A stretch of 64,000 nucleotides of DNA from Acrocarpospora macrocephala (GCF_009687865.1 NZ_BLAE01000027.1:74195-138194); one strand, 5' to 3'. Counted from the first letter of the stretch, positions 18,483 through 27,944 are shown. Numbers and translations are program-made. Notes: generated by a model from the letters alone, not told the origin.

Positions 18483-20441
18483 ATGGACGGCGATGTGCTG
18501 TGGACGCCGCCGGCGGACGCCAAGCAGCGGACCAGGATGGGTCAGCTGATGGAGCGCGTAGCCGAGCGCTACGGCGTCGACCTGGACACCTACGACGCCT
18601 TCTGGCAATGGTCGGTGGACAACGTCGGGACCTTCTACGCCGAGCTGGCCGAATTCGCCGGGGTCCGATTCGACACGCCTCCTGAGACCGTGCTCACGAC
18701 CCTCCGGGTCCCTGACGCCGAATGGTTCGTCGGGGCCACCCTGAACTACGCCGAGCACGTGTTCCGCGGCATGCCGGAGGGCACGGTCATCCGCGCCGTG
18801 TCGGAGGCGCGCGGCAACCACGACGTGACCGCCGACGAGCTGCGCGCCATGGTCGGGCGCATCCGCCGGGGCCTGGTCGAGATGGGGGTGGGCAAGGGAG
18901 ACAGGGTCGCCGGCTACCTGCCGCACATCCCGGAGACGATCGCCGCCTTCCTCGCCGTGGCCAGCCTGGGCGCGATCTGGTCGGTGTGCCCGCCGGAGTT
19001 CGGCGTGAACAGCGTCGTGGACCGGCTCAGCCAGGTGGCGCCGAAGGTCGTCATCGCCGTCGACGGCTATCGCTTCGGCGGCAAGGACTTCGACCGTGGC
19101 GACCTGGTGCGCGAGATCCTGGCCGCGCTGCCGAGCGTGGAGACGGTGGTGTGGCTGCCGTACCTGCGACCCGACCGCCGGCCGGAGGGCATCAGGACGT
19201 GGGACGATGTCTTCGCCGAGCCCGGTGAGGTCGAGTTCGAGAGCGTCCCCTTCGACCACCCGCTGTACGTACTGTTCACCTCCGGCACGACAGGCCTGCC
19301 CAAGGCGGTCCCCCATTCGCACGGCGGTCCGTTGCTGGAGCACCACAAGTGGCTGGGCCTGCACGCCGACGTCAGCCCCGGGGACCGGTTCTTCTGGTTC
19401 TCCACCACGGGCTGGGTGGTGTGGAACATCAGCATCTCCGCGCTGACGGCCGGCGCTTCCATCGTCGTGATGGACGGGAGCCCGACCCACGGCGGGCTCG
19501 ACAAGCAGTGGCGGATGATCGGTGACCTCGGCATCACCCACTTCGGCGCGTCGACGGCGTTCGTACTGGCCTGCAAGGAAGCGGGCATGACGCCGGGCAA
19601 GGACTTCGACCTCGCGCCGATGCGGGTCGTGCTGGTCGGCGGATCGCCGTTCCCGCCCGAGGGCTGGGAATGGTTCTACCGCGAGGTCCGCGACGACATC
19701 CTGGTGGGCTGCTCCAGCGGAGGCACCGATGTGGCGGGGACGTTCATCGGGGGCTCCCCGTTGGTTCCGGTCCGGTCCGGGCGTCAAGCCTGCGTGTACC
19801 TCGGCGTCCGGGTCGAGGCGTGGGACGAGGCGGGCAAACCTGTCATCGGTGTGCCCGGCGAGCTCGTCGTGACGACACCGCTGCCGTCGATGCCCAAGGC
19901 GCTGTGGGGGGACGACGGGGCGACCCGGCTGCGGGAAACCTACTACCACAACTTCCCGGACGTCTGGGACCAGCAGGATTGGGCGATCTTCTACGAGGAC
20001 GGCTCATGCGCGGTGATCGGCCGATCCGACGCCACCCTGAACAGAGCCGGGGTACGGCTCGGCCCCGCCGAGTACTACGCCGCGCTCGAACCGATGCCGG
20101 AGATCCATGAGAGCGTCGTGGTGCACGTCCAGACGCGCTCCAGCAAGGACGGCGAGCTCATGCTCTTCCTCGTCCTCGCGGACGGAGCCCGGCTCGACGA
20201 GTCTCTGGCAAAAAGGATCAAGGCCGAACTGGCCAGGCGACTGTCGCCGCGGCACGTGCCCGACGTCATCCAGGCCGTCCCGGACCTGCCCAAGACCCTC
20301 ACAGGCAAGCGCCTGGAGGTCCCCATCCGCCGGATCCTGGAAGGCGCCGATCCGGACACAGTGACCAGTCGTGGCACCCTGGCCAACCCCGAGGCGCTCA
20401 GTCCGTTCGTGGAACTCGCCAGGCAGCGGGTAAGGACCTGA
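18483..20441 (+). CDS. acetoacetyl-CoA synthetase
   Basis: A 652-aa ANL ligase with the acetoacetate-CoA ligase architecture. An ACAS_N-like start contains YDAFWQWSVDNVGTFYAEL, then come LNYAEHVFRG, the P-loop LFTSGTTGLPKAVPHSHGG, the substrate-pocket stretch FFWFSTTGWVVWNI, and the catalytic Lys in LTGKRLEVPIR. The usual NRGGVRMG reads NRAGVRLGPAEYY here, a small departure. It would activate acetoacetate (ATP to AMP) and feed acetoacetyl-CoA to thiolysis or synthesis. Acetoacetate is an end product of leucine and isoprenoid breakdown, which hints at that kind of substrate. It starts a new unit under its own operator. Confidence 0.85.
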   Translation: MDGDVLWTPPADAKQRTRMGQLMERVAERYGVDLDTYDAFWQWSVDNVGTFYAELAEFAGVRFDTPPETVLTTLRVPDAEWFVGATLNYAEHVFRGMPEGTVIRAVSEARGNHDVTADELRAMVGRIRRGLVEMGVGKGDRVAGYLPHIPETIAAFLAVASLGAIWSVCPPEFGVNSVVDRLSQVAPKVVIAVDGYRFGGKDFDRGDLVREILAALPSVETVVWLPYLRPDRRPEGIRTWDDVFAEPGEVEFESVPFDHPLYVLFTSGTTGLPKAVPHSHGGPLLEHHKWLGLHADVSPGDRFFWFSTTGWVVWNISISALTAGASIVVMDGSPTHGGLDKQWRMIGDLGITHFGASTAFVLACKEAGMTPGKDFDLAPMRVVLVGGSPFPPEGWEWFYREVRDDILVGCSSGGTDVAGTFIGGSPLVPVRSGRQACVYLGVRVEAWDEAGKPVIGVPGELVVTTPLPSMPKALWGDDGATRLRETYYHNFPDVWDQQDWAIFYEDGSCAVIGRSDATLNRAGVRLGPAEYYAALEPMPEIHESVVVHVQTRSSKDGELMLFLVLADGARLDESLAKRIKAELARRLSPRHVPDVIQAVPDLPKTLTGKRLEVPIRRILEGADPDTVTSRGTLANPEALSPFVELARQRVRT

Positions 20442-20445
20442 CCCG

Positions 20446-22002
20446 GTGGACCAACTCGGGTTCGAGCCCTTGACCCCCGTGGCTTTCATTCAGCGCTCGA
20501 TGCACGTGTACGGCGAGAACATCGCGATCGTCGACGGCGACCGCACCTTCACCTACGAGCAGTTCGGGGCACGCAGCCTCGCGCTGACCGGCGTGCTCGC
20601 GGCGTACGGCGTGCAGCCGGGCGATCGGGTGGCCGCGCTGTGCACCAACAGCCACGTGATGCTCGAACTACATAACGCCGTCCCGATGCGCGGCGCCGTG
20701 CTCGTGCCGCTGAACATCCGGCTCGCCGTGGACGAGCTGGTGTACATCATCGATCATTCCGGCGCGCGCCTGCTGGTCGCCACGGACGACCTGGCCGCCG
20801 TCGCGCGGGAGGTGTGCGAACGGACCGGCACCCGGCTGCTCGTCGCCGGCGAGACGCCGGACGAGTACGAATCCGCCCTGGCCGGCGCCGCGCCGGTGAC
20901 GGTGCCCGTCGACGACGAACGGGCCCTGCTCGCCATCAACTACACCAGCGGCACGACCGGACGGCCCAAGGGCGTGATGTACCACCACCGCGGCGCGTAC
21001 CTGCAGGCGCTGGCGATGGCATTCCACGCGGGGCTCAGTCCGGACAGCCGGTACCTGTGGACGCTGCCGATGTTCCACTGCAACGGGTGGTGCTTCACCT
21101 GGGCGGTCACGGCGTCGGGCGGCACGCACGTCTGCCTGCGTACCGTGGATCCGGCGGTCATCTGGCGCCGGCTGCGTGCCGACGGCATCACCCATCTGAG
21201 CGGGGCGCCCGCGGTGCTGCGGCTCATCGCCGACGCCGACGGAGCGGCCGGGCCGCGGCTCGCGGCGACGGTCAGCGTCGGCACCGGCGGCGCTCCGCCC
21301 TCTCCGGCGCTCCTGCGGCGGTTCGAGGCGCTGAACATGTCGGTGCAGCATCTCTACGGTCTCACCGAGACCTTCGGGCCCATCGTGGTGAACGACTGGC
21401 AGAGCCGGTGGGACACGGGCTCCCCGGAGACGGTGGCCAGGCTGAAGGCGCGGCAGGGCGTGGGGAACGTGATCGCCACGCCGGTCCGTGTCGTCGACGC
21501 CGAGGGACAGGACGTGCCGGCCGACGCCCGGACCTCGGGCGAGATCGCCGTGCGCGGCAACAACGTCATGCTCGGCTACTACCGGGACGCGGAGGCGACC
21601 GCCGCGGCGGTCCCGGACGGCTGGTTCCGGACCGGAGACCTCGCGGTCCGCCATCCCGACGGGTACATCGAGATCACCGACCGCCGCAAGGACGTGATCA
21701 TCTCGGGCGGCGAGAACATCGCCTCCGTCGAGGTCGAGCGTGTCCTCGACGGCCATCCGGCGGTGCTCGAAAGCGCGGTCGTGGGGGTGCCGGACGAGCG
21801 CTGGGGCGAGGTACCGGTCGCCTACGTGAGCGTTCGTCCGGAATCCGCGGTGTCAGCCGAAGAGCTGGCGGCCTTCGTGCGTGCGCACCTGGCCGGGTTC
21901 AAGGTTCCGAAGGCCTTCGTCTTCGGCGAGATCCCCAAGACCTCGACCGGAAAGCTGCAGAAGCACCTCCTCCGAGGACGAGCACGCGATGATTTGCACT
22001 GA
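20446..22002 (+). CDS. AMP-forming fatty-acyl-CoA ligase
   Basis: A 518-aa ligase of the medium/long-chain acyl-CoA synthetase type (AlkK/FadD-like). Motifs are YTSGTTGRPKGVMYHHRG, TLPMFHCNGWCFTW, YGLTETFGP, DRRKDVIISGGENI and the catalytic Lys in TSTGKLQKHLLR. GTG 20446 lies 4 nt after the acetoacetyl-CoA synthetase stop. Its last codons overlap the operator of the next unit. The MFHCNGW stretch is typical of ligases for medium-chain or alkyl-chain acids. Confidence 0.88.
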   Translation: MDQLGFEPLTPVAFIQRSMHVYGENIAIVDGDRTFTYEQFGARSLALTGVLAAYGVQPGDRVAALCTNSHVMLELHNAVPMRGAVLVPLNIRLAVDELVYIIDHSGARLLVATDDLAAVAREVCERTGTRLLVAGETPDEYESALAGAAPVTVPVDDERALLAINYTSGTTGRPKGVMYHHRGAYLQALAMAFHAGLSPDSRYLWTLPMFHCNGWCFTWAVTASGGTHVCLRTVDPAVIWRRLRADGITHLSGAPAVLRLIADADGAAGPRLAATVSVGTGGAPPSPALLRRFEALNMSVQHLYGLTETFGPIVVNDWQSRWDTGSPETVARLKARQGVGNVIATPVRVVDAEGQDVPADARTSGEIAVRGNNVMLGYYRDAEATAAAVPDGWFRTGDLAVRHPDGYIEITDRRKDVIISGGENIASVEVERVLDGHPAVLESAVVGVPDERWGEVPVAYVSVRPESAVSAEELAAFVRAHLAGFKVPKAFVFGEIPKTSTGKLQKHLLRGRARDDLH

Positions 22003-22022
22003 CAGTACAAGTATTGTACTGT
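21994..22022 (+). promoter_or_regulatory. operator and leaderless promoter before the ADP-forming ligase
   Basis: Two overlapping dyads share a half-site. TTGCACTGACAGTACAA (21994-22010) is a near-perfect 17-bp dyad. ACAGTACAA (22002-22010) and TTGTACTGT (22014-22022) form a perfect 9-bp inverted repeat around GTA. TTGCAC (21994-21999) and TACTGT (22017-22022) are 17 bp apart and can serve as -35 and -10, placing the transcript start at about 22029, the ATG of the next gene. A repressor bound here would cover the promoter. Confidence 0.55.
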
Positions 22023-22028
22023 GAATGA

Positions 22029-24071
22029 ATGCATACGGTGGAGAGAAACGTGCGACTGGAGGGGAGCGCCTTGGTCGAGCTGCTGGCTCGACCGGCCAGT
22101 GTCGCCGTGGTGGGCGCGTCAGCCGACCCTCAGCGGTTGTCCGGCCGGCCGCTGGACTACCTCAAGCGGCTCGGGTACGCCGGACGGCTCTACGCCGTCA
22201 ACGCGCGGGCCGACCTCCCCGATGTCACCACGGTGCGGACCCTGCTCGATCTCGAGCCTGGCTCGGTCGACGTCGCCCTGGTGGCCCTGCCCGCGCCGGG
22301 AGTGGTCGCCGCGCTGCGGCAGGCCGAGGAGATCGGAGTCCGGGCCGCGGTCGTCATCGCCAGCGGCTTCGAGGACCGCGACGGGCCGGCTCGCCGGGAC
22401 CTGGACCGCCTGGCCGCCTCGAGCAAGCTGCGGATCATCGGCCCCAACTGCGTCGGGACCGTGGGGGTCGCCGCGTCGTCGTACCTGACCTTTTCCAGCG
22501 TGCTGCTGCAGGACCTGCCGCGGCCGGGCAGGATCGGACTGGTCACCCAGAGCGGCGCCCTCGGTAACAGCCTCCTGCAGAGCCTGATCCGGCGGCACGT
22601 GGGTTTGAACCAGTGGTTCAGCACGGGCGACGAGACCGGCACCGGCGCCATCGAGCTCGCCACCGGGCTGCTGGAGCTCCAGGACGTGGACGCTGTCGGA
22701 ATGTTCCTGGAGGGCGTGACAGACCGGCACTGGCTCGGCCCGCTCGAGTCCGCGCTCCGCTCGACGGGCAAACCGCTGTTCGTGCTCAAGGCGGCCCACA
22801 GCGAGAGCGGGCGCATGGCGGCGGCCGGGCACACCGGTCGCGTCGTCGGATCGGCGGACGCGTCGGAGGCCATCCTCGCGCACGCGGGCGTCCGGCAGGT
22901 CGCCAGCCTCGCGGAGCTGGCCGACGCGCTCGTGGTGGCCGGGGTGAACCCCGGACTGCCGCGTGCGGAGCGCCCGTCGGTGTCCCTGGTGTCGGTTTCT
23001 GGCGCCGCCGGTGTGATTGGCGCCGACCTGGTGGCTCAGGACCGTCGGCTGCGCATGGCCGAGGTCACCGGCGAGAACCTTCCGCTGGACGGGCGGTTGC
23101 ACCCCCAGAACCCGCTCGACGTGCCGTTCATCAACGAGACCGGGGTCTTCACCGACGCCGTCACGACGATGAGCACCAGCCGGTCGGTGGACATCGTGGT
23201 CGGCGTGGAATCCTCGCTCGCGCACGACCGCGAGGAACTCGTCGCGAAGGTGGTCGCCGCCCCACCCGCCGCGCCGGTCGTCCTGACCTCGCTGTCCGAG
23301 GACGACACCATGCCCGCGCACCTGACCGAAGCGCTCCGCGGCGCGGGCATCGCCTACCTGCCGACGGTCGACCGGGCGGTACGCGCGATCGCGCTGTGCG
23401 CCGCCGAGAACACCGAGCCGGACACCGTCCATCCGAGTTCATCAGACCTTCGCGGGATCGAGTGGGTGGCCGGCCGTCTTCCCGACGACCTGCCCTGGGT
23501 TCGCTGGCGGATGCTCGCCGATGAACCGGCGGTGCCTCCCTACGTCGTCAAGGCCGCGGGCCGGACGATCCTGCACCGTACGGAGCTGGGAGCCGTGCGC
23601 ATCGTGCGGACCGCCGAGGAGGCCGCCGAGGCGGTCGACGCGGTCCGGGCGGTGTGCCGCCAGTACGACGACGCCGTGATGGTGCAGGACATCGCGCCGG
23701 ACGGCTTCGAAGTCATGGTCTCCGTGGCCGACGATCCGGAGTTCGGGCCGGTGGCCTTCGTCCGTCCCGGCGGGACCCTGGCCGAGCTGATGTCCGGCCA
23801 GGCGGTGATCTGGAGCGGCTGGCCGGAGCGGCGCCGGCTCGAGGTGTTGCGCGGCTCCCGGATCGGCGAGCTGCTGGTGTCGTACCGCGGCGGAAAGCGC
23901 TACGACGTCGAGGAACTGTCCCGCGTCGTGTCCCAGGCGCTCGCCGCGGTCGCGGGTGACCTGGAGTTCCTCGAGCTCAACCCGGTCATCGTGCACGAGA
24001 CCGGGGTCAGTCTCGTGGACGCGGCCGGCCGGCCTCGCCCCAACAGCCCAGAAGGAGCGGCATCAGCATGA
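22029..24071 (+). CDS. ADP-forming acyl-CoA (acetate-CoA) ligase family protein
   Basis: A 680-aa single-chain NDP-forming acyl-CoA synthetase. Order: CoA-binding Rossmann domain (about 18-115, VAVVGASADPQRLSGRPLDYL), succinyl-CoA-ligase-like domains (about 150-450) with the phospho-His motif GHTG (H268), and a C-terminal ATP-grasp domain (about 480-665) containing PYVVKAAGRTILHRTELGAV and FLELNPVIV. Such enzymes interconvert acyl-CoA plus ADP with acid plus ATP. ATG 22029 coincides with the predicted transcript start (leaderless); GTG 22050, with GGAGAG upstream, is an alternative. Its stop overlaps the dehydratase start. It is the fourth CoA ligase of the cluster. Confidence 0.85.
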   Translation: MHTVERNVRLEGSALVELLARPASVAVVGASADPQRLSGRPLDYLKRLGYAGRLYAVNARADLPDVTTVRTLLDLEPGSVDVALVALPAPGVVAALRQAEEIGVRAAVVIASGFEDRDGPARRDLDRLAASSKLRIIGPNCVGTVGVAASSYLTFSSVLLQDLPRPGRIGLVTQSGALGNSLLQSLIRRHVGLNQWFSTGDETGTGAIELATGLLELQDVDAVGMFLEGVTDRHWLGPLESALRSTGKPLFVLKAAHSESGRMAAAGHTGRVVGSADASEAILAHAGVRQVASLAELADALVVAGVNPGLPRAERPSVSLVSVSGAAGVIGADLVAQDRRLRMAEVTGENLPLDGRLHPQNPLDVPFINETGVFTDAVTTMSTSRSVDIVVGVESSLAHDREELVAKVVAAPPAAPVVLTSLSEDDTMPAHLTEALRGAGIAYLPTVDRAVRAIALCAAENTEPDTVHPSSSDLRGIEWVAGRLPDDLPWVRWRMLADEPAVPPYVVKAAGRTILHRTELGAVRIVRTAEEAAEAVDAVRAVCRQYDDAVMVQDIAPDGFEVMVSVADDPEFGPVAFVRPGGTLAELMSGQAVIWSGWPERRRLEVLRGSRIGELLVSYRGGKRYDVEELSRVVSQALAAVAGDLEFLELNPVIVHETGVSLVDAAGRPRPNSPEGAASA

Positions 24072-25198
24072 CAGCTGCGGTCAACTTCGACCTGATCTCC
24101 GACCTCACGGAGGCGGAGATCGCGCGGGTCACCTCGCTCGAGGGAACGCCGATCAGGATCGAGCAGTGGAACCACGAGGCGTCCTGGGACTCGGTACGGC
24201 ACTACACCTGGGGTCTCGGCGACGACAACCCCCTCTATTGCGACCCCGCGTACGCCGAGGCGACGCCGTACGGAACACTGATCGCGCCCCCGACCTTTCC
24301 GTACACCGCCTTCGACGGCGCCATCGGAGCGGGGCTGCCCGGCGTCCAGCCGGTGTACGCGGGCACCGACTGGACGTTCCACCGGCGGCTCAGGCGAGGC
24401 GATCGCATCATCGCGTCCGCCACCCTCGGCCCGGTCGTCCGCCGGTCCGGGCGCAACGCGGCCAGCATGGTCATCCAGTCGGCGCTCTGCCGCTACGAGA
24501 ACCAGGACGGCGAGCTGATCGCCGAGTCCGTCGCGCGCACCTTCCGGATCCCGCGCCGTGCCGCGACCGACGGGCTGTCGTTCGAACCCCGCGACGAGAC
24601 GGTGTGGTCCGACGCCGAACTCGACGCGATCCGGTCGGAGGCGGTGTCGGAGTACCGCCGGGGGCCCGAGGCGCTGAGCGGCGTGGCGGTGGGAGATAAG
24701 GTGCCCGCCGTCGTCAAGGGGCCCATCGGACGCATCGACATGACGGCGTACTACGCCGGATGCCCGGGGAGCCCTGGCTACAAATCCGTCGAGCTCGCCT
24801 GGAAGTACCGCGAATGGGCGCGCACCGATCCGCAGCGGCTGCCGTCCAACTATGACCCGTCGTACTTCTGGGAGCGGGTGCTCCCGAGCATCGGCCACCA
24901 GGACGCCACCGCGGCCCGTGAGCTCGGCATGCCGGGGGCCTACAACAACGGTCCGCAACGGGTCGGCTGGTTCGCCCACTGCGTGTCGAACTGGATGGGC
25001 GACGGTGCGTTCCTGGCCGGCCTGAACGTCAGGCTCACCCATCCGGAGATCTTCGGCGACGTGGTCCGCATCAGCGGTACGGTCACCGAAGTGGCCGGGA
25101 CGACGTACACCCTGGACCTGACGGCGACCAACCACCTCGGCGAACGGACCGCGTCCGCGACCGCCGTGGTCGTCGCCGACGACTACGGCCGGGCGTGA
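24068..25198 (+). CDS. MaoC-like double-hotdog dehydratase (FAS1-like)
   Basis: A 376-aa protein with two hotdog domains. The N-terminal one (about 25-165) is of the MaoC_dehydrat_N type, with WGLGDDNPLYCDPAYAEATPYGTL followed by APPTFPYTAF. The second (about 220-370) contains NWMGDGAFLAGLNVRLTHPEIFGD. This family hydrates 2-enoyl-CoA or dehydrates 3-hydroxyacyl-CoA. It overlaps the ADP-forming ligase by 4 bp. It could supply the hydration step of a beta-oxidation-like route, although no acyl-CoA dehydrogenase or thiolase accompanies it. Confidence 0.75.
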   Translation: MTAAVNFDLISDLTEAEIARVTSLEGTPIRIEQWNHEASWDSVRHYTWGLGDDNPLYCDPAYAEATPYGTLIAPPTFPYTAFDGAIGAGLPGVQPVYAGTDWTFHRRLRRGDRIIASATLGPVVRRSGRNAASMVIQSALCRYENQDGELIAESVARTFRIPRRAATDGLSFEPRDETVWSDAELDAIRSEAVSEYRRGPEALSGVAVGDKVPAVVKGPIGRIDMTAYYAGCPGSPGYKSVELAWKYREWARTDPQRLPSNYDPSYFWERVLPSIGHQDATAARELGMPGAYNNGPQRVGWFAHCVSNWMGDGAFLAGLNVRLTHPEIFGDVVRISGTVTEVAGTTYTLDLTATNHLGERTASATAVVVADDYGRA

Positions 25199-25223
25199 CG
25201 GCTCCCGATCCGGAAGGACGACC

Positions 25224-26273
25224 ATGAAGGCGCTGCGCGTGACCCGGGGCGAGGCGGGCGCCCGCCTTGTCGATGTTCCCGTCCCCGTGCCGCGGGACGA
25301 CGAGGTCCTCATCCAGGTCACCGCGGCCGGACTCTGCGGCACCGACGTGCAGGCCGCGTTCCGCCCCGAGGCACGGCTGATCACCAGGCCGGAGCTGACC
25401 CTGGGACACGAGCCCGCCGGCCGGATCGTCGCCCTGGGCGGGGCGGTGCGCGGCTGGGCCACCGGTGACCGGGTGGCCGTCTCCTCGATCGTCATCTGCG
25501 GGCGCTGCCACCTGTGCTCCCAGGGGATGAGCGAGATCTGCGCGCGCGGCTCGATCATCGGCCTGAACCACGACGGCGCGGTCGCCGAATACATGACCGC
25601 TCCGGCCGTCAACCTGGTCCGCCTGCCCGACGCCGTGACCGATGAGGTGGGCGCCATCCTGACCGACGCGATACCGACGCCGTTCCACGCGCTGTACCAG
25701 CGCGGGCGGCTGCAGCCCGGGGAGACCGTCGCCGTCTTCGGCGTCGGCGGGCTCGGCCAGCACGCCGTGCAACTGGCGAAGGCGTTCGGCGCGGCTCGGA
25801 TCATCGCCGTCGACATCAGGGCGGAGCAGCTCGAGCACGCCCGGTCGCTGGGGGCCGACCATGCCTTCCGCGCCGACGACGAGCAGCTCGGCGACCGGAT
25901 CCGGGAGGCCAACGGTGGCCGCGGCGTGGATCTGGCGGGCGTCTTCGTCGGCTCGTCGGCGGCGATCGCCGCGGCGTTCCGCTCGGTGGGCAAGGGGGGC
26001 CGCATGGTCGTCGTCGGGCTCACCGACGACGACCTCGTCCTGCCGCCCTCGGCGGCCTTGGCCCGCCGGGAGATTTCGATCATCGGCTCGGGCGGATTCC
26101 GGCTCGACACGATCGAGCAGCTGGTGGCGCTGGTGGCGGCCGGTCGGCTGGACTTCTCCCGCTCTGTCTCGCACGTGCTGGGGCTCGACGAGGCGGAATC
26201 GGCCCTCGACCTGCTCCGGGGCCACGACGGCTCGGTCCGGCGGGTGGTCGTGGCGCCGAAGGGGGAGGATTAG
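25224..26273 (+). CDS. zinc-dependent alcohol dehydrogenase
   Basis: A 349-aa medium-chain dehydrogenase/reductase. Catalytic zinc ligands are in CGTD (C38) and GHE (H62/E63). The structural zinc Cys set is present in CGRCHLC and further on (C92, C95, C98, C106). The NAD(P) motif is VFGVGGLGQHAV. A GGAAGGACG ribosome site precedes ATG 25224. It probably oxidises a hydroxyl group, for example one introduced by the P450 or made by the dehydratase in reverse. It is co-transcribed with the flanking genes. Confidence 0.88.
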   Translation: MKALRVTRGEAGARLVDVPVPVPRDDEVLIQVTAAGLCGTDVQAAFRPEARLITRPELTLGHEPAGRIVALGGAVRGWATGDRVAVSSIVICGRCHLCSQGMSEICARGSIIGLNHDGAVAEYMTAPAVNLVRLPDAVTDEVGAILTDAIPTPFHALYQRGRLQPGETVAVFGVGGLGQHAVQLAKAFGAARIIAVDIRAEQLEHARSLGADHAFRADDEQLGDRIREANGGRGVDLAGVFVGSSAAIAAAFRSVGKGGRMVVVGLTDDDLVLPPSAALARREISIIGSGGFRLDTIEQLVALVAAGRLDFSRSVSHVLGLDEAESALDLLRGHDGSVRRVVVAPKGED

Positions 26274-26277
26274 GGCC

Positions 26278-27342
26278 ATGATGACTGGTACGACCGCCGG
26301 CGCGATCAAGGCGGGCATCGAGAGGTTCCAGCTCGCCGACCGCCCGGACGTGGCCGTGCTGTACCCCGATGTGTGCTTCGCCTCGATCGAGGCGGTCGGC
26401 GAGGTGACGATCTCCCTGCTGGTCGACTCCGTGCTGACCGGCTGGCATCCCGAGTCGCAACTGGCGCCCTTTCCAGTCGCGTCGCTGGTGGTGTCGCGGG
26501 ACTCCGCCGCACAGTTTCACCCGGAGCTGAGCAACCGCGACCCGGTTGAGATCCAGGTGTGGGCGGACGGCCGGGTCACGGTCGAGGTCGAGTTCCAGGG
26601 TTCCGACGTGGAGACGGCCGGCGAGCAGTGGCGGTCCACCGCGCGCGACGTGCTCGCGGAGTGGGCCCGGGAATCCGGCGCCGAGCTGGTGTCGGTCTTC
26701 AACGACCGGTCCCGGTCCCTGCCCGATGTGTGGAACGCCACGTTCGCCGTACCCACCGAGGATCGGACCGTCCGCGACCTCGTCGACCTGGGGACCCGCG
26801 CGCTGCGCACGGCCGAGCTGTCGATGACCGGGTGGGGTGCGGAACAGGACGTCCGGCGGCTGCTCGCCGACGGTGACGCCCACGCGGTGCTCGGCTGGCC
26901 GCCCTCCGCCGTCCTCGAACTGCGGGCGGCCCTGCCCGAGGGCGCTGGCGAGCTCGACTTCGCGGCCGACGTGTGCGCCTTCGCCAACGGGGTCCGAGGC
27001 GGGACGATCATCGTGGGCGTCGCCCGCGAGCCGGGCGACCAGCGGGCCCGGCTGATTCCCGTCGACGGCGACGAGGGACCGGCCCTCCTCCGTCGCATCA
27101 TCGAGGAGCGGGTCTTCCCGGTCCCGGAGCGGCTGTTCGTGCACCAGGTCGGCAACATCCTGGTCGTCCGCGTCCCGCCGCAGGACCGGCTGGTCAGTCC
27201 ATTCCTGCTCCGCGTCGCGGTGCCCGGCCTGGAGGCCTTCGCGGTCGTCGAACGGTACGGCGTCGAGACCAGGGCGCGGAGCGCGGCGGCGCTGCACACC
27301 GCTCTCGCGGTCGGCACCGCGGCGCTGCTGCCGAGAGATTAG
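26278..27342 (+). CDS. AlbA_2 (Schlafen-type) domain protein of unknown role
   Basis: A 354-aa protein. The C-terminal half (about 210-330) resembles the AlbA_2 putative nucleic-acid/nucleotide-binding domain: LELRAALPEG, then DFAADVCAFANGVRGGTIIVGV, which matches the ExK...AfANt.GGxlxiGV pattern with Arg where Lys is common. The N-terminal half has no family I recognise. The start is ATG 26278, 10 nt after GGGGGAGG, 4 nt downstream of the alcohol dehydrogenase stop. Such a domain is unusual in a catabolic operon; it might act in regulation or as an ATP- or RNA-binding sensor. Its last 4 bp overlap the 3' end of the convergent regulator gene. Confidence 0.6.
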   Translation: MMTGTTAGAIKAGIERFQLADRPDVAVLYPDVCFASIEAVGEVTISLLVDSVLTGWHPESQLAPFPVASLVVSRDSAAQFHPELSNRDPVEIQVWADGRVTVEVEFQGSDVETAGEQWRSTARDVLAEWARESGAELVSVFNDRSRSLPDVWNATFAVPTEDRTVRDLVDLGTRALRTAELSMTGWGAEQDVRRLLADGDAHAVLGWPPSAVLELRAALPEGAGELDFAADVCAFANGVRGGTIIVGVAREPGDQRARLIPVDGDEGPALLRRIIEERVFPVPERLFVHQVGNILVVRVPPQDRLVSPFLLRVAVPGLEAFAVVERYGVETRARSAAALHTALAVGTAALLPRD

Positions 27343-27944
27343 AACGTCGGTGGCGTGATCACCCAGATCGCGACGAGGTCCTCGTCACCGACGCTCTCCC
27401 AGGAGTGCGGGCGGGTGCTGGGGAAGTAGATCGCGTCCCGGGGGTTGAGCACCCACTCGTTGCTGCCGACGGCGAACTTCATGGCGCCGGAGATGACGAC
27501 ACCGCATTCCTCGCCCTCGTGGACGTGCGGGTGCCCGCCGCTGCCCTGCCCCGGCGCCGCCTCGACCCAGATGATCTCCATGCTCTTCTGGAGGTTGGGC
27601 GAGAGCAGTTCGTTGGCGATCTGCGTTCCGGGATACACGATGCGTCGTCGCTCCCCGGCCCGGAGCACCGCGACCTCGTCGTCGGCGGTGGTGTGCTGCT
27701 GGCCGGCCGTTTTGGGGACGGCGTTCTCCAGCAGTTCTCCCACGCTGAAGCCGAGCGCGCTGACCAGGGACTTGAGACTGGACAGGGTGGGGTTGGCGAC
27801 ACCGCGTTCGACCTGGCTGACGAAGCTGGTGGAGACCCCGGCCCGTTCGGCGAGCTGGGACAGGCTCATCCGCTGCGCCTGACGCCGCTCCCTGATGAGG
27901 CCGCCGAGCGCGACGGCGTCAAGGCCGTCGTCTCCCTGTTTCAT
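27339..27944 (-). CDS. XRE-cupin transcriptional regulator
   Basis: A 201-aa regulator with an N-terminal XRE helix-turn-helix (about 12-70; LAERAGVSTSFVSQVERGVANPT) and a C-terminal cupin_2 domain (about 140-200; HPHVHEGEECGVVISGAMKF, then FPSTRPHSWESVG). PuuR-like members of this class sense small metabolites through the cupin. The start at ATG 27944 gives the normal length; a longer reading lacks support. It lies in the middle of the catabolic cluster, convergent with the dehydratase operon and just downstream of the ferredoxin reductase on its own strand. It is the only local regulator and the best candidate to bind the shared 17-bp dyads. Confidence 0.85.
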   Translation of the reverse strand: MKQGDDGLDAVALGGLIRERRQAQRMSLSQLAERAGVSTSFVSQVERGVANPTLSSLKSLVSALGFSVGELLENAVPKTAGQQHTTADDEVAVLRAGERRRIVYPGTQIANELLSPNLQKSMEIIWVEAAPGQGSGGHPHVHEGEECGVVISGAMKFAVGSNEWVLNPRDAIYFPSTRPHSWESVGDEDLVAIWVITPPTF

